A stretch of DNA of 64,000 nucleotides from Meloidogyne chitwoodi (lineage: Eukaryota > Nematoda > Chromadorea > Rhabditida > Meloidogynidae), in NCBI GenBank assembly GCA_015183035.1, contig JACZZP010000010.1, positions 992,001 to 1,056,000 on the forward strand, in the 5' to 3' direction. The stretch's first letter is position 1. Each line of letters begins with the position of its first letter. Below the pieces are notes generated by a model. It did not search any database and was not told the DNA's origin. It saw only the letters and a list, made by a program, of their open reading frames with translations. The translations under genes and the position numbers were made by a program. Positions 10,537 to 23,703 of this stretch are shown piece by piece.

Positions 10537-13500
10537 TTTTGAGAATTAAATAATATAAAAAGAATAGAAAAAGAATTATTTATTTATATCTGAAAAAAAG
10601 AATAAAAAAAATAAGGATTATTTTTTATATAAAAATTATATTTATTTTTTGGTTTAATATGATTAAAAAATGAAAATAAAAAAATATGAATCATTCATAA
10701 AAAATATTAATTTTAATTTCTAAACATTTTCTAAATTTAACTTGAAATATATAATTTAAATAATAAGAAAATATTTTTATTTTAAAGAATTATTTATTTT
10801 TCAAAAACTGATTTAATTTAAATATTAAAAAATAAATAAAATGCCAATTTAAAAATTACCTAAATAATTATTTTATATTTTGAAAATAATTTACAAAAGG
10901 TTAAAAAAATAATGATTATATTTATTTTTAAATTTTAAAATAGAATTTTTGTTTATAAAATTATAAAAAAATTTAATCTTTTTACTAAAAAAAAAATATG
11001 CAAATCAGCATTTATATATATTTTTGACTTTTGATTTTTTATTAAAAAAATATTTAGAATTAAATATATATTTTAATTTAATATTATATTATCTAATCTT
11101 TTTTATTTAATCTCTAAAAAATTAGAAAATAAATAAATATAAAAAGCAAAAATAAATGAATCATTTATTATGATAAAAATATTTTAAATATTTATTTTTT
11201 AAATAATCATTGCAATTTAAAAAAAAATAAAATTATAGAATTAAGAAGAAAATAATAATATACCTATAAATAAATAATCAAGTTTTTTATAAAAAAAGAA
11301 AGACAAGTATTTAAAATAAATAAATATTTTAAAATATTTTTGGCCTTTACACAAATATTATTTTATAAATATATTTTTATTTAAAAACAAGTTTAAAAAA
11401 TTAAATATTTATTTTAAAAAATAAAGTTTCTAAAATAATATAAATTAACCTAAATTAAAAGAATTTAAAATTAGAGAATGTATGTACTATTACTTAATAT
11501 TTTTGCGAATATTTTTTTAAATAAAACTAAAAAACTAAGAAGTGTTAAAATGGGTCGTGAAATAATTGAATGTTAATGATTTTATTATAAATATTTTAAT
11601 ATAAAATATTTTTAAAAAATAAAATAAAAAATTAAATTTAACAAATTATATTATTTAAAATTAAATATTTGGCTATAAAATGAAAAAAGTAAAAATTATT
11701 TAAAAAAAATGTTTAATTTTAAATATCAAAATATATCCAACATAAAATTCAAAAATCGCAATAAAATTAAAATAAAAAAAGATAAAATAAAGTAAATAAA
11801 CTCAAGCTGCTTTTTTATTTTAAAAATCATTCATTGACTGAACAAATAAAAAAATGAAATAAGGTTGGCCAGCATTTATTTTTAACCCTTCATTTTTTTT
11901 AACGAAAAAAAGAAATATTTAGAAGCATTGAAGTTTTTTTGTTTGTTAATAAAGAAAAAGAAAGTTTTTTTAATATACATATAATTCTGGAGAAATAAAT
12001 AAATATATAAATAAATAATTATTATATTATTTGTGTGCGCAATGTTCCGCATATTTATATTTTACTGAAAAAATGATTAAATAAAATAAAAATTAATTTT
12101 TTATAATTAAAAAAATGATGGAAATTAAATAATAATATTTATAAAATAAATATTTAAATTTTTAAGAATTATTTATTTATTTTATAATAAATTAAAATTA
12201 TATAAATAAATATTTAAATAAATTTATTTAAAATAATTAAAGAAAAAAATAATTGTTATTTTAAAATATATTTTTAAATAAATTAAAAAATATTTTAAAT
12301 AATTTTCCATAAAAATAATTTCACCAATTCTTTTTAAAAATATAAATGCATTTTTTATTTTAAAAAAAAAAGATATATTTATTTATTTATGACACATTGT
12401 TTTAAAGAGAATTTTTTAGAAATAAAATATATTTTGAGTAATTATTTAAATTAATATTAAATTAAATAAATAAATAAATATTTTTTGTTTTAAAAATTTA
12501 ATCTTTCCAATCCAGTAAATATTAAATAAAATATTTAATTGCTAAAATTGGATTGAATGGAATTTTTTTTTATTATTTTTTAATGTTTTATTTGATTTTT
12601 TTAAATTAAAATAATAAAAAATTTTAAATAATTTTATAATAAAATTTTTAAAAGAAAAAATAATAATATTCTATTCATGTAAAAAATATATTTTTAATTT
12701 TCCTTAAAAATAATACTTAATTGATAGGAAATTATAAAAAAATTTAAATTTGAAAAAAATGAAAAAAGCGGAAAATAATAATTGCTATATTATTATTATT
12801 ATTTATAATAATAAATAAATAAATATATTATTATTCCCCTAAAGGTGTGGAAATATGAAAGGAAGCAATTAGTTTTGTTTATTTATTAAATATTAAAATA
12901 AATATATTTATTTAATAAATAATTAATTACTTTAAAATAAATATAAATTTATTTAAATTAATTTAAATATTAATTTGAATATATTAATTTTTATTTAAAT
13001 TAAATGCGTCATTAAAAATTAAATAAAACGTCAAAAGTTAAATAAAAATTAAAAAGAGAAAACATATAAAATATATTTTTAAATGAAAAAAGATAAATAA
13101 ATAAATATTTAATTAATTAATTAATAATTTTGGAAAAGTTTAAATTTAAATATTTTTATTAAATTATAAATTAATTTTAAATTTAAAAATAATTTGCTGG
13201 CTATTTATATTTCCTAAATATTATTATTTAAAGATTTTCCTTTTACTTTTCTTTATTTTTATAATTAACCAATTAATCAAACCTTTTAGTTTAAAAACTT
13301 TTTCTTCATTTAATATTTGTCATTTTATTTTTAAAGGATTTTTAATCAATTTGGGGATTTTTTTTCTAAATTTTTAAAATAAATATTTTCTATGGTGGTC
13401 GCACAATTGCTTTTTCTTCTTTAAAAATAAAATAAAATTAATCTTATTATTTTTATTTTATGTCACTGATTAACAAAGTAAAAGCATAACATTAAAACAA

Positions 13501-14631
13501 TAAAAAAATATTAAAAGAGTACTAATATAAAATAACTGGTTTATGCCCTATGGACACAGATCATTTTATATATTAAATAATAAAAATTAAAAAAAAAAAG
13601 TACAAGAAAAAACAAAAACGGGTTTACCCAGAGATAATAAAATGAATAATTTAATTATTTTATATACAATATATTTTAATTTTTTTAAATAAAATTATAA
13701 AAATAAAATTATATAAAATTTAATTTATTTTTGGAGAAAAGAAAAATATTTAATTTTTATTTTTCTAAGAAAAAAGTGTAAAAGTAAAATTTTTAAAAAA
13801 AATAATAATTAAAAGAAGACATATAAATAACTCAAATATATTAATTAAATTAAAATAAATTATTATTTTTATTAAAAAAATTAAATTAATTATTTAATTG
13901 TCATGACGTAAATTAATAAATTTTAAATAATTAATTAATTAAAAAAGTAAAATCAATTTATTATTTAATTTTTATTTGTTTAAAATATTAAATAATTTAA
14001 AGCTGAATATTTAATTTTTAATAAAATAAAATATTAAATAAATATTAAATATATACAAATATTAAATATATTTATAAAATAAATATTATTAAATAATAAT
14101 CTTTGGTCATAAAAATTTAAAAAAATTTTAATTGTATTTATTTGCAATAATATTTTTAAATTTTAATTTTTTCAAAATATAAGTATATTTTATAATTAAA
14201 TTTTGTAATATTTTTGGATTATTTATTTATTTTTTTAAATTTATTTTGTTAAAAAAATAATTTCAAAAAATTATATTTTAATAAATTGAACAAAAAAATA
14301 AATATAATTTTGCAGAAGATAAAAATTTAAGGGTCAAAAAACAAAAAACCAAACAAGAATATTTAAAAAAATAAAAAATAATTTTATTTTATTTAAAAAA
14401 GCAATATTCACATATATGAAAAATATAAAGATGATGATTGGAATTTTATTTTAAAATTAAAATATTTATATTTTTGTATTATTATGTGAGTGGGTGGTTG
14501 TTGGTTGATATTGTGAATTTTTTAATTCACATAAATTATTAAAAATAAAAAAAAAGAATTTTCTCACAAATGTTGATTAGTGTTTATCTCTTTTAATATC
14601 TTTATTATATTTAAAATAAAATAATTTATTT
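10537..14631. other. 4.1-kb AT desert
   Basis: Composed almost entirely of A/T runs. Slightly less biased islands at 11800-11900 and 13540-13630 give no exon chain in either strand. The last few hundred bases hold the 3' end of the ZP gene. I see no RNA gene or repeat unit. Confidence 0.55.
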
Positions 14632-17288
14632 TTAATTTTTATTAATAATTCTTTTTGTATTTTTATTAAATAAACGATCAGTTGCCAATAAAGTTATAAT
14701 CAAAAATTGAATAAATAAAAGGCTAATAAATAAAATAATAATTAACCAAAATGTTCTATTTGATAAACAAATCTTTTTTAAAAATAAATAAAATAATTTA
14801 AATTTTATTATTTTTTTACCTCAATTCTTTCTTTTTGTTTTAATTCATTTGATATTAATTTATTATTATTATTATTTATATTCTCTTTAATTAATTAAAA
14901 AATAAATAAATAAATTATTTTATTTTTTTTTAATTTTAAACAAACCATTACTTTCAATTGAAGAAAAAATTCTTCTTTTTTGATTTATTTTTAAATTATT
15001 ATTATTATTTAATGGCAAAAGAAGATCAGAATCTATAAAATAATTATTATTTAAAAAAGATTTTTGTTGTTTTTTTGAATTAATAGTCTCTAAATTAATT
15101 TTATTAGAAGAAGATATTTTTGTTTGATTTGAATTATCTATTTTTTAAAAATTAAATAAATATAAAATAAATAAAAAAAACCAAAATATTTAATATCATC
15201 AGCATTATCTAATACTCGAATTAAACCAACAACATCAAGTTGTTGAATTCCATCTTCTTTAATTTTTATTGTTTTTGATCTTTTATTTCGATAATAATAA
15301 TTATTATTTAAATATTTTCCTATTCCATTAATTATTTGAAATGAACGTTTATTTCGATAATAATAAGGACTTTAAAATTAAATTAATTTAATTTAAATAT
15401 TTAAAATAACCTAATATTAGATTGTTCTGTTTTTCCTGAAATTATTTGTATTCCACTATTTATAGAAGATAAAGAAGGCCTTCCTGGTCCATAAGGACGT
15501 ATTGATGGAGGACCTACAGGTTGATCTAAAGATGATATATTTGGAGATTTTTGTGTTGTTGTTGTTGTTGATCCTCCTCCTTCTCCTTTTGTATAACTAA
15601 AAATATTTCCTCCTCCTCCTCCTCCACCACTTCCACTAACCTTAAAAATAAATATTATTATTTTTTAATTAATTAAAAATAATAATAATAACCAAAGTAA
15701 TGTCTTGAAATGAATCTCTTCCTATTGCAGGAGGGCCAACTCTTTCTGTTCTTTCAGAAGGGAAAGAAGAAAAAACAGATGGTTTTTGTAAAATTTGTTC
15801 CACAGTTGGTGAACGAGAAGGAGGTGATCCAAGGCCTAAAACTGCTTCTCCTGCCGATCCACTAGATGGAGAAGATTTTGGAGCAGGAGAGGAAGGACCA
15901 GTTCCTGGGGCAAGTGGACCATCTGAATCTTCTAGATTATCTTCTTCTTGTATATTTGGACAAGTAGAGGGTGGCTATTTAAAAAAATAATAAAAATAAA
16001 TAAATATCTAACAGTTGTAGAGGAACACCCTCTTCCACGATTTTTAACACAAAGACGAAGTTGACAGCGAAAACGAGTCATTGACTTATCAACAAATTTA
16101 AATACACTTGATTGCTAAAATTAATTTAAATTAATAAATAAATTTATTTATTTATTTTTACCAAAAATGCTGTATGTAAATCACTGCTATATTGAGGAGT
16201 TTTAAATAAATATTGATCAACACCACAACTAAATTATTTGATAAATTTAATTAATTCTTTTTTTACCCATTTTGATCAATTATTAATATTTTGTCTCCTT
16301 GTAAATCCTCTACATGACAATTTTGTACTAAAATTCCAATATTTTCATTATTACATTGCCAAACATGAAAAACAGTTTCCCCTACAACAGCTGCATGTAC
16401 CTAAATATTATATGAGGAAAATAAATATAGGTAAATATATTTAATTACTTCAGGTCCATCAATAGTTCCTTTACGTATTGAATATGAACAATGTGGATTT
16501 GCTGCTTCATCATATTGTGGATCCTTTAAAATAAAAGATTATTTTATTTATTTATATTAAAATAAAATAATAATAAATAAATAAATTACCAATTCATTTG
16601 GTGTCATTTCACTAATAGCAATATTCTGTAAAGTTTTTAATTAAAAAAAATAATATTTTATTTAAAAAAATTCAAACGCTTTGCAAATTATCAACTACAT
16701 TAGCCTCCATATAAACACATTGAGCACAATAAGAACGATCAGAATCTGTCACAAAAAGTGGATGAATCTTTTAAAAAAATATTTTTTATTTAATTTATTT
16801 TTAAAATTATAATTAATAAATTAATTTGCCTGTACTGATAAACAAATTCTATACATTGTACCCAATGGATTATCCTTAAATAAATAAATATTTATTTATT
16901 TTAAATTAAAAACCATATGTTCAGTAGTCATTCCACATTCTCCATGATTAAAAATAATTTTATTTTGATTTCTTGTCATACATTTTGGATTATTATGAAA
17001 ATCTTCTGCATAAATATGTGAGGGATTAGAACTTGATGTTCGAATCTTTTTAAATAAAAAAATAATAATTTAAAATAATTTAAGATAAAATTTCTTAATT
17101 TAAAGGCAAATATTGCCTCTTTTAGTCTCTCTTTTAATTAATTATTTTTAATAATAAAATAAAATTACTTTAATAGAAATATTATCAGGTTCACAATTAA
17201 CAATAGGAGTATCAATAATTTCATTAGGATATTTGGCCAAAACATTAAAAATAAACAAAATTAAAATAAAATAAAAAATATAAGACAT
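14632..17288 (-). CDS. ZP-domain cuticlin-like membrane protein
   Basis: Fifteen exons chain in frame to about 632 residues. Signal peptide MSYIFYFILILFIFNVLA is followed at once by the ZP domain (residues about 20-330): IVNCEPDNISIK, HGECGMTTEHM, a segment reading SVQIHPLFVTDSDRSYC and AQCVYMEANVVD, GETVFHVWQC, VQNCHVEDLQGDKILIIDQNGCGVD and FRCQLRLCVKNRGRGC. The spacer after it is rich in Pro/Ser/Gly. Two RNKRS sites near residues 446 and 470 could be furin-type cleavage sites of the kind used to release ZP proteins. One TM helix (WLIIILFISLLFIQFLII, about residues 593-612) precedes a short basic tail. Family role: apical extracellular matrix and cuticle polymers (cuticlins). The intron after the third exon seems to use a GC donor. 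Which cutl gene it matches is unknown. Confidence 0.9.
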
Positions 17289-17936
17289 AATATTTTTAAA
17301 ATATTTATTTATTTAATTAAATAAAAATTAAAAAATATTTTCAATAATGTTGCAAAGATGGAATAAAATAAATAAATATATTTAATTAAAGAAGAAAATC
17401 CAAAAATTAAGCCTTCCTTAAAAGCTAAAATAAAAAGTGAAAACAACAAATAAAAGAAGATATTTTATTTAAAGAACTTTTATTCACTTTCTTTTTTTTT
17501 CTCACTTAAAATTATTTTCTTTTGTTTTTGATTATTTAATTAAAGAATTAAAAAATAAAAATATATAATATTTTATTTATTAAATATTCTTACGTTATTA
17601 AATAAATAAATAATTATTATTAAGGGTCATTTAAAATTAAAAATATCTAATAGACCGGACCTTGGAAAATAATATAATTTTTCTCTATTTTTATATTTCT
17701 TAATTAAAAGAGCTTTCTCAAGTATTTGTAGTTTAGTTAGTCATTCAAATTTATTAATGGCGTAAAAAAATAAATATTTATTAAAAAAAGCAAAGGGCAT
17801 AATTTAAATAAACACTTGTAATAATAAATAATAATAGTATATTTAATTTTATTTTAAAAAAGTGTCAATGTCATATAATTATTAATTAGAATTAAAAAAT
17901 TAGTTATTTCCTTTTATTTAAACATTATTATTTAAT
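17289..17936. other. Intergenic, AT-rich
   Basis: About 650 bp between the start of the ZP gene and the stop of the monooxygenase gene, both on the minus strand. It should hold the ZP gene promoter and the monooxygenase 3' UTR. No other feature seen. Confidence 0.5.
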
Positions 17937-20145
17937 TTAAAAAAAGAACCATAAAAATATAAAAATAATCACAAATAAAAGAATATTTCTTTCAAATCTA
18001 CAATGCCAGTGATAATTAAATTCTTTTTTTGCTTCTTCCAAAATAGCTAAACGTGCTTCTCTTTTATTCGAAAAAGGTCCCCAAATACGAAATTGTGTAG
18101 ATAATAAAGGATAAAACCAAATAACAAAAGCCAAACGAAAATCATTAAAAATAAGTTTATAGAAAGGAGGTGAATTAACACCAATCATTTTTGCAAGTTC
18201 TAAACAAAATTGTACATGATCTTCCTAAATAATTTATTTAAAATTTTAAATTAATTATTTTAACTATTTGAGTATGTCTTCGAGTTTTTAGATAATTGAC
18301 AGAAATATTACAACGTCTTTGTTCCAACTCATCTTTCATATAAAAAGCTGAAGGAAGTTTAATTTTACCATTAAATACTTCAAAAAATAGTCGAGATTGT
18401 AATTCAGCTATTGGCCATTTAGATCCAGCAATTGGCTAAAAATTTTTTAAAATTTTATCATAAAAGTAAAAAAAATACCTGAACATGTCCAATTACTGCT
18501 AAATTATTATGAGATGTAAGTTCTGGTACAAACATATGTTTATACTAAAAATAAAAAATTTTAATTGTAATTAATCCCTATATTTTTATTTTTGAATTTT
18601 AATAAAATAACCAAATGAAAATCATTGTGTTGAGTAGTAATTAATTTCCCATTTTCAACAAATTTAAAATCAAATTCATATCCAGTACAAAGAATAAGAA
18701 AATCAACATCTTTCTCTATTGTTTTATCTACAAATTCAATTTCATTTCCATTTGATAAAGACCAAATATCTGGTTTAATACGAACATTCCCTGTTGAAAG
18801 ATGCAAAGATAATAATTCTGTACCAAATCCTAATTGAGTACTGAAATTTTAAATAAAATTAAAAAAAAATAAATTTAAATTAATTAATTTATACCTAAAT
18901 AAATCATGCATTGGATGATAACCTTTTCCTTTAATTGGATGAACAGAAAGTAAAGACAAAGAATTATAAGTAATCTGTGTAAATTTACTTCTCAAAAATT
19001 TTGGTACAAAACTTCGAATTAATGAATGAAAACGAGTATTAAAATGATCACACCAAGACTTTCCTTCCTTACAAAATCTGTTTAAAAGCCAACCTCCACG
19101 ACGAACAGACAAAATTATCTTATAATTTTGTAAAAAATATTTATTTATTTAAAATAAATTAAAGAATTAATATTACCTGTTTAGTTAATAATGCAAGAAC
19201 TTGTGCTATTTCAATAGCAGAATTGCCAAATCCAACAATACATACAGTTTTGTTGTGAAATTTTTCCAAGTTACCCAATTTATCTGAATGAATAATTTTT
19301 CCCTAAAAAACAAAGTTTTAAAAAATATTTTCTTATAAACTTTAAATTGTTTTTCAAGTCGCCATTCAGGTGGACGCCAACTTTTTGGATGCATTCCTGT
19401 GCAAATAAGTACTGCATCAAATTCTTCTTCATTTATCACATTTGTATTTAAATCTATCCAACTAACTAACCATTTCCCTATATTTTTTTTTTAAATTTTA
19501 TATAAATATAAAAATATTTATATAGGTATATTAGGGTTGTGATGACGATAATTTAAATTTTTTTCTACTTTTCTTTCTATTTCCAAAAAATAACGAGAGA
19601 AAATACATAAATAATTTTGTTTAATTTATAAAAAATAATTATAAACCATTTAATTCCCAGTCGTTTTTTCTTTGAATTTGTTTTACTTCAGTTCTCAATT
19701 TGAGATACTGTGATAAACAAAACTTTTGTACATATTGCCTCAAATAAGCAATAACATCATTTGGACGCAAAAATAAAGGAAAATCATCAGAGATAGGTAA
19801 TTCACTGAAAGAACATATTCTTGAAGATATTAATGTACTAAATGTTGGAATTGGTTGTCCTTATTGAAAAAAATAAAAATAAAGTTATTTATATCTAAAA
19901 TAATACTTTCAGCATTTGTATCTAATGCCATTTGCCAAATACCTCCAATACTTTTCTGACGATCAAAAATAAATACATTATTTCCATACTGTTGTGCTTG
20001 TCTAAAATCTTTAAATTAACATTTAAAAAATATTTTTTAATAATTATTAACATTTAATTTTTAAAAAAAAAGTTAATTACCTGGCTGCTGTCAAACCACA
20101 AGGACCCGCTCCAATAACCGCAACTCGTTTATTTTGAGAAAACAT
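17937..20145 (-). CDS. Flavin-containing monooxygenase (FMO)
   Basis: Ten exons give 537 residues, close to the family's usual 530. The FAD-binding motif GAGPCG is at residues 12-17. The FMO fingerprint reads FKGKIIHSDKL at about 169-179, with the conserved F, G and H but Leu where Tyr or Phe is usual. The NADPH-binding GFGNSA is at 194-199. Later FMO landmarks are LILCTGYEFDF (the ATGY-type motif) and KHMFVPELTSHNNLAVIGHVQPIAGSKWPIAELQSR split over exons. The C-terminus is a hydrophobic anchor (ILLFVIIFIFLWFFF), as in ER-bound FMOs. The family oxygenates soft nucleophiles (N, S) of xenobiotics and some endogenous amines using NADPH and O2; nematode relatives are the fmo genes. I cannot assign a specific paralogue. 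Confidence 0.92.
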
Positions 20146-20580
20146 GCGAATGGGCCTAATAACATTTGGATGAAAAAAAATAAATTACTAACGTTGATAA
20201 ATATGTATATTATTATTAACTCATATTAAACAAAAAGGCCCACACCACACGCAACTTTACTTTTGAAAATATTTATATGCAGAACCGTCTTAAATCAAGT
20301 TTAACATTTTACTTTTTAATATAAATATTTTACCATTAAAAGAATGATTGAAGAGATAATCTATAAATGTTGCATGAAATAAATAGTTACTTTCTATAAA
20401 TATTTTTTTAAATAAATATTATCCTAAATTTAAAAATAAAAATCCAACAAATAAATGTTTTTTTAAATTCTTTCATATTTTAAGCTTTAAAAAAAATAAA
20501 TAAGTAAAAACCCAAAAATTTTAATTTATCAAATATTATACCAAATTAATTTACAAATAATTATAGTAAATATCTCACAA
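20146..20580. other. Gap between FMO start and dnsn-1 stop
   Basis: 435 bp, both flanking genes on the minus strand. It should contain the FMO promoter and the dnsn-1 3' UTR. A TTATTAG acceptor-like site lies about 10 bases upstream of the FMO start, compatible with a spliced-leader site. Nothing else recognised. Confidence 0.4.
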
Positions 20581-22702
20581 TCAACAATATTCAAATTTAC
20601 ATCCATCCCATTCCAATTCGTTAAAATTTATTGCCATAACGTCTGAAGATTTTTCCTTCTTCAGTGCTTCATTCATTCCATTGCATTGATTTCGTCCGGT
20701 CACCTGGAGTTTAACTCGATTTGTTGTATTTGCACTGACAGAGTTTTTCACAAATTGGAAAAGCTTAAAATATTTTTATGAGAAAAAAGAAAAATTAAAA
20801 GAATAATATGTAAAACATTTCTAAATAAAAATACTATCAGAGAAAAAATTTTTTCATTTAAAATAACTGAAAAAATTGAAGTATAAAGTAAAAGAAAATT
20901 AAAAAATTAACGTAAACTTACAAAATCAAGAGAAGTAGGAAGAATTGGTCCATGTTCTAACTCTAAGATATACTTAATTTTACCAGCTTTTTTAAATAAT
21001 TGTGAGGTCATCTGAATAAAAAAATAAATTTAAAGAATACATAAAAATAACCGAAAGTTCATTTAAAGCAGAATGTCTGAAAGGAGAATGTGAAATTAAA
21101 GTTGGAGGAAGTCCACTCTGTGGGCCTGTTTTTGTACAGATTAATTGTGGTTGACTTAGAAGCAAATTGTAAAAATTCTCTACATCGTTTGTCCCCCTTT
21201 TTAAAAATTAATAAATCAATAATTTATAGTAATTCAAATTTTAAGCCATTTTTATAAATCCAAAAAATAAAAATTACTTTATAATAATTGTAGAGCGTAA
21301 AGGATCAATTGGAGGTGAATCAGAAGTTGTGCTCATTCTAGTTAGTTCTGAAGCAGGTAAGCTGTTACTTAAATCAGAAGCATCCAATTCTGAGGCACTT
21401 AAATTATTAAAAGGCTATAAAATAATCATTAATTTTGAACCTTTGCTTCAATCGAAGACTACCCTTTGGTGAAATCCCAATTTCCTTAAGCCATTCATCA
21501 TGGTCAAGATTTGAAGTGGAATCTTCTTCATTGGGTAAAAAATCCGTAGGAGATTCTTCTCGATTTAAAGCAATAAAATCTGATTTGAAGGGTAACGTAA
21601 AATTAATATCTTAAATTAAATAATTTTTCAAAAAACAAAAAAATCAGACCGTTCTTTTGTAAAATTTGTCTAAACCCAGAAGTTGTTGGAGTTATAACAA
21701 TTCTTGGTTGAGAATTAACTTTAATAAAACATGATAGAAATTAATAAATTTATCTAAACCTGTACTTTCAATAGCTATGCAATTTTTACTTGGCGATTCA
21801 TAAAAAATATTAGTTTTGTTCTCAAAAAGCGTTCTTTTTCTTTTTTGTGCTAATTTCTTATTAAATGGAGAATTATTATTATTCTCGATATAATCCTTTT
21901 GTGGCGTTTCAAATGAGGTAGTTTTTGCATCTAACGCACAGAAATTTTTATTTGATAAATTGATAAAAATAATAGTAAAATGTGTCGAACAAAGATAAAA
22001 TGATTGACGACTACCAACAACCCAGCGATTAAACAAAAATCTGAATGACTCGTTCCTATTAGTGTTGAAAACAAATGAGTTAAAAATCAATAAAAAACGA
22101 ACCAATTTATTTTTAAAGTATCAATGAAATCAGGTTCGATTAATTGTAAATTTGCACTTTTCAGAGTACTTCTTGAGCCAAGAGTCCTTCGAGGAAATAA
22201 CTTTACTGAACCAATGGATGGAAATTGATGATACATGGCAGCAGCTTGAAGGAAAATCAGAGGATCGATTGGATTTGTTGGAATCTGATTTTATTTCAAT
22301 TGAAAATTTAAAAAAATTTTAAATACTCACTGTAGGTTTCCTTATTAAACTCATTGCTGTATCGAAATGAACAGGTAGAATGTGCGGGTTAACAGGGTAA
22401 ACACCTGAAAAATAAAGAATAAAATAATGATTGTAAAAAGTTCATACTTCATTTCAAGAATTTTCTAAATTATTATTGTTCAAATCAAACGAAAAACCTG
22501 AAGATGTCATTTTTTTCATCCATGGGAAAGGAAGTTCGGAAATGACTCGCAACTTGTTTCCTAGTCGAAAATCACACGGCATGTCCAACGAAGTAAATTT
22601 AGTATTATTGCTTTTTTCTGCCCAAAAGCCACGACTAGTATTCAACTTCTCCTTTTTATTTAACTTTTGGATACTTATAGGTGTTTGACTTGCAAAAATC
22701 AT
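20581..22702 (-). CDS. dnsn-1: DONSON orthologue (downstream-neighbour-of-Son, DNSN-1)
   Basis: Roughly ten exons, about 520 residues, from MIFASQTPISIQ at 22702 to ELEWDGCKFEYC at 20581. Landmarks of the DONSON family appear in order: LGNKLRVISELPFPWMKK; YPVNPHILPVHFDTAMSLIRKP; FRFLFNRWVVGSRQSFYLCSTHFTIIF (the LCxxxFT core); an acidic middle with DHDEWLKEIG; and SGLPPTLISHSPFRHSALNEL, the conserved C-terminal signature. DONSON is a replication-initiation factor that helps load GINS onto MCM during CMG helicase assembly and supports fork stability. In the first exon a GT within TCTTCAGGTTTTT is used as donor; reading through hits a stop. The gene is divergent from smc-4, with about 1 kb between the two starts. 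Recognition is by motif pattern from memory; exon edges in the middle are less certain. Confidence 0.78.
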
Positions 22703-23703
22703 AATTTTTCTTAAAAACTAAGATTTATTTGGTAATTTCAATAATAATATACACCAAGAAAAGGCTCTTAAAAATAAAACATAAAAAAGAAAAACGAAAG
22801 ATACTTCCATAATTGTTTACCGCACCTATTTGAAATTTATTAGCCTATTTAGTAGACTCTTTTCTATAATTGGCGAAAGGCAACATCGCAGAAAAAATAT
22901 AGTCCAAAAAAGGGTTCAAGGATTCCAGATGATTTATCCAATATTAGAAAAATATTGGATTGAATTATTCTTATGTTAGTACTTTTTAAAGCAAGATTTG
23001 TTATCAACTCGTCTTTTATTAGCTGGCTGAGGGGAAATTTTGGCCTTACAACATTTTTAAATAGAAAATTTTCACTTTAGGTTGATGTAATTCGTGGTTA
23101 AGTTGGTAGAGTCTTTAACATTTTCTTGTTTGTTCTTTCTCGATGATGAGACTCATACCACTTTTGACTAATGGCTGATATAGAAAAATTAGCTCTATCT
23201 GAGAGAAAGCTTTCTTTTTCATCTTTTAAATGTCTCAATCATGTCGCTAATTTGTAACATTAGCGAAGTTGCCATCCTTCTCGATATAAAAAACTTAAAA
23301 TAACTTAAACAATAAAATCATACATCATTATATTCTCAATTATGTATATAATTAGATTTTTAGGATCCTGTGGTAGAGCGTGGATATCTCAAATGATTTG
23401 AGACAAATGTTTTTTTACAATATTGCAATTTGATTCGACGCGAGAAGATCCCGGTCGGGATTAGACGGAGCGCACCAGAAATCCAGACTTTTTTGTTTAG
23501 CGATTTTTCGGATTAGTTTCCCGGTATAAGTTTTTAAGAATAATCTTAACTTGAGATCCTGAAAATCTGATTTTGCCGTGTTCTAATATAGACGATATTT
23601 TTTATATGTCGGACTGATATTTTTCGAAATCGATATCATGTTTCGATTGAAGCTTAATCCACGCTTTAATTTTTATCTTAAAACAGATTGTGTAATTTTT
23701 AGA
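22703..23703. promoter_or_regulatory. Shared divergent upstream region of dnsn-1 and smc-4
   Basis: 1 kb between two genes transcribed away from each other, clearly less AT-rich than other spacers. It contains two perfect palindromes: TCTCAAAT-G-ATTTGAGA at 23387-23403 and ATCCCG-GT-CGGGAT at 23448-23461. A TTTCCCGG box is at 23517-23524, like the core of an E2F site but not the full consensus. Factor assignment is inference. Confidence 0.4.
23693..23702 (+). promoter_or_regulatory. Candidate spliced-leader acceptor of smc-4
   Basis: AATTTTTAG ends one base before the ATG at 23704 (ATGTCTTATAAA). This is a good nematode 3' splice site with no exon upstream of it, so it is probably the trans-splice site. 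That favours 23704 over the in-frame ATG at 23638 as the start of smc-4. Confidence 0.5.

Noticed and set aside
21930..22015. Intron inside the dnsn-1 WVVGSRQSFYLCSTHF region
   Set aside because: A GT-AG pair fits by phase, but reading through gives the conserved DONSON core LCxxxFT, so the region is coding.
23363..23450. tRNA-like stretch GGATCCTGTGGTAGAGCG with a later TTCGA
   Set aside because: The A and B boxes do not match, the acceptor stem pairs over only five bases, and no cloverleaf can be drawn.
23638..23703. Upstream in-frame ATG as the smc-4 start
   Set aside because: A spliced-leader-type acceptor (AATTTTTAG) lies one base before the ATG at 23704, and the extra 22 residues are not SMC-like.
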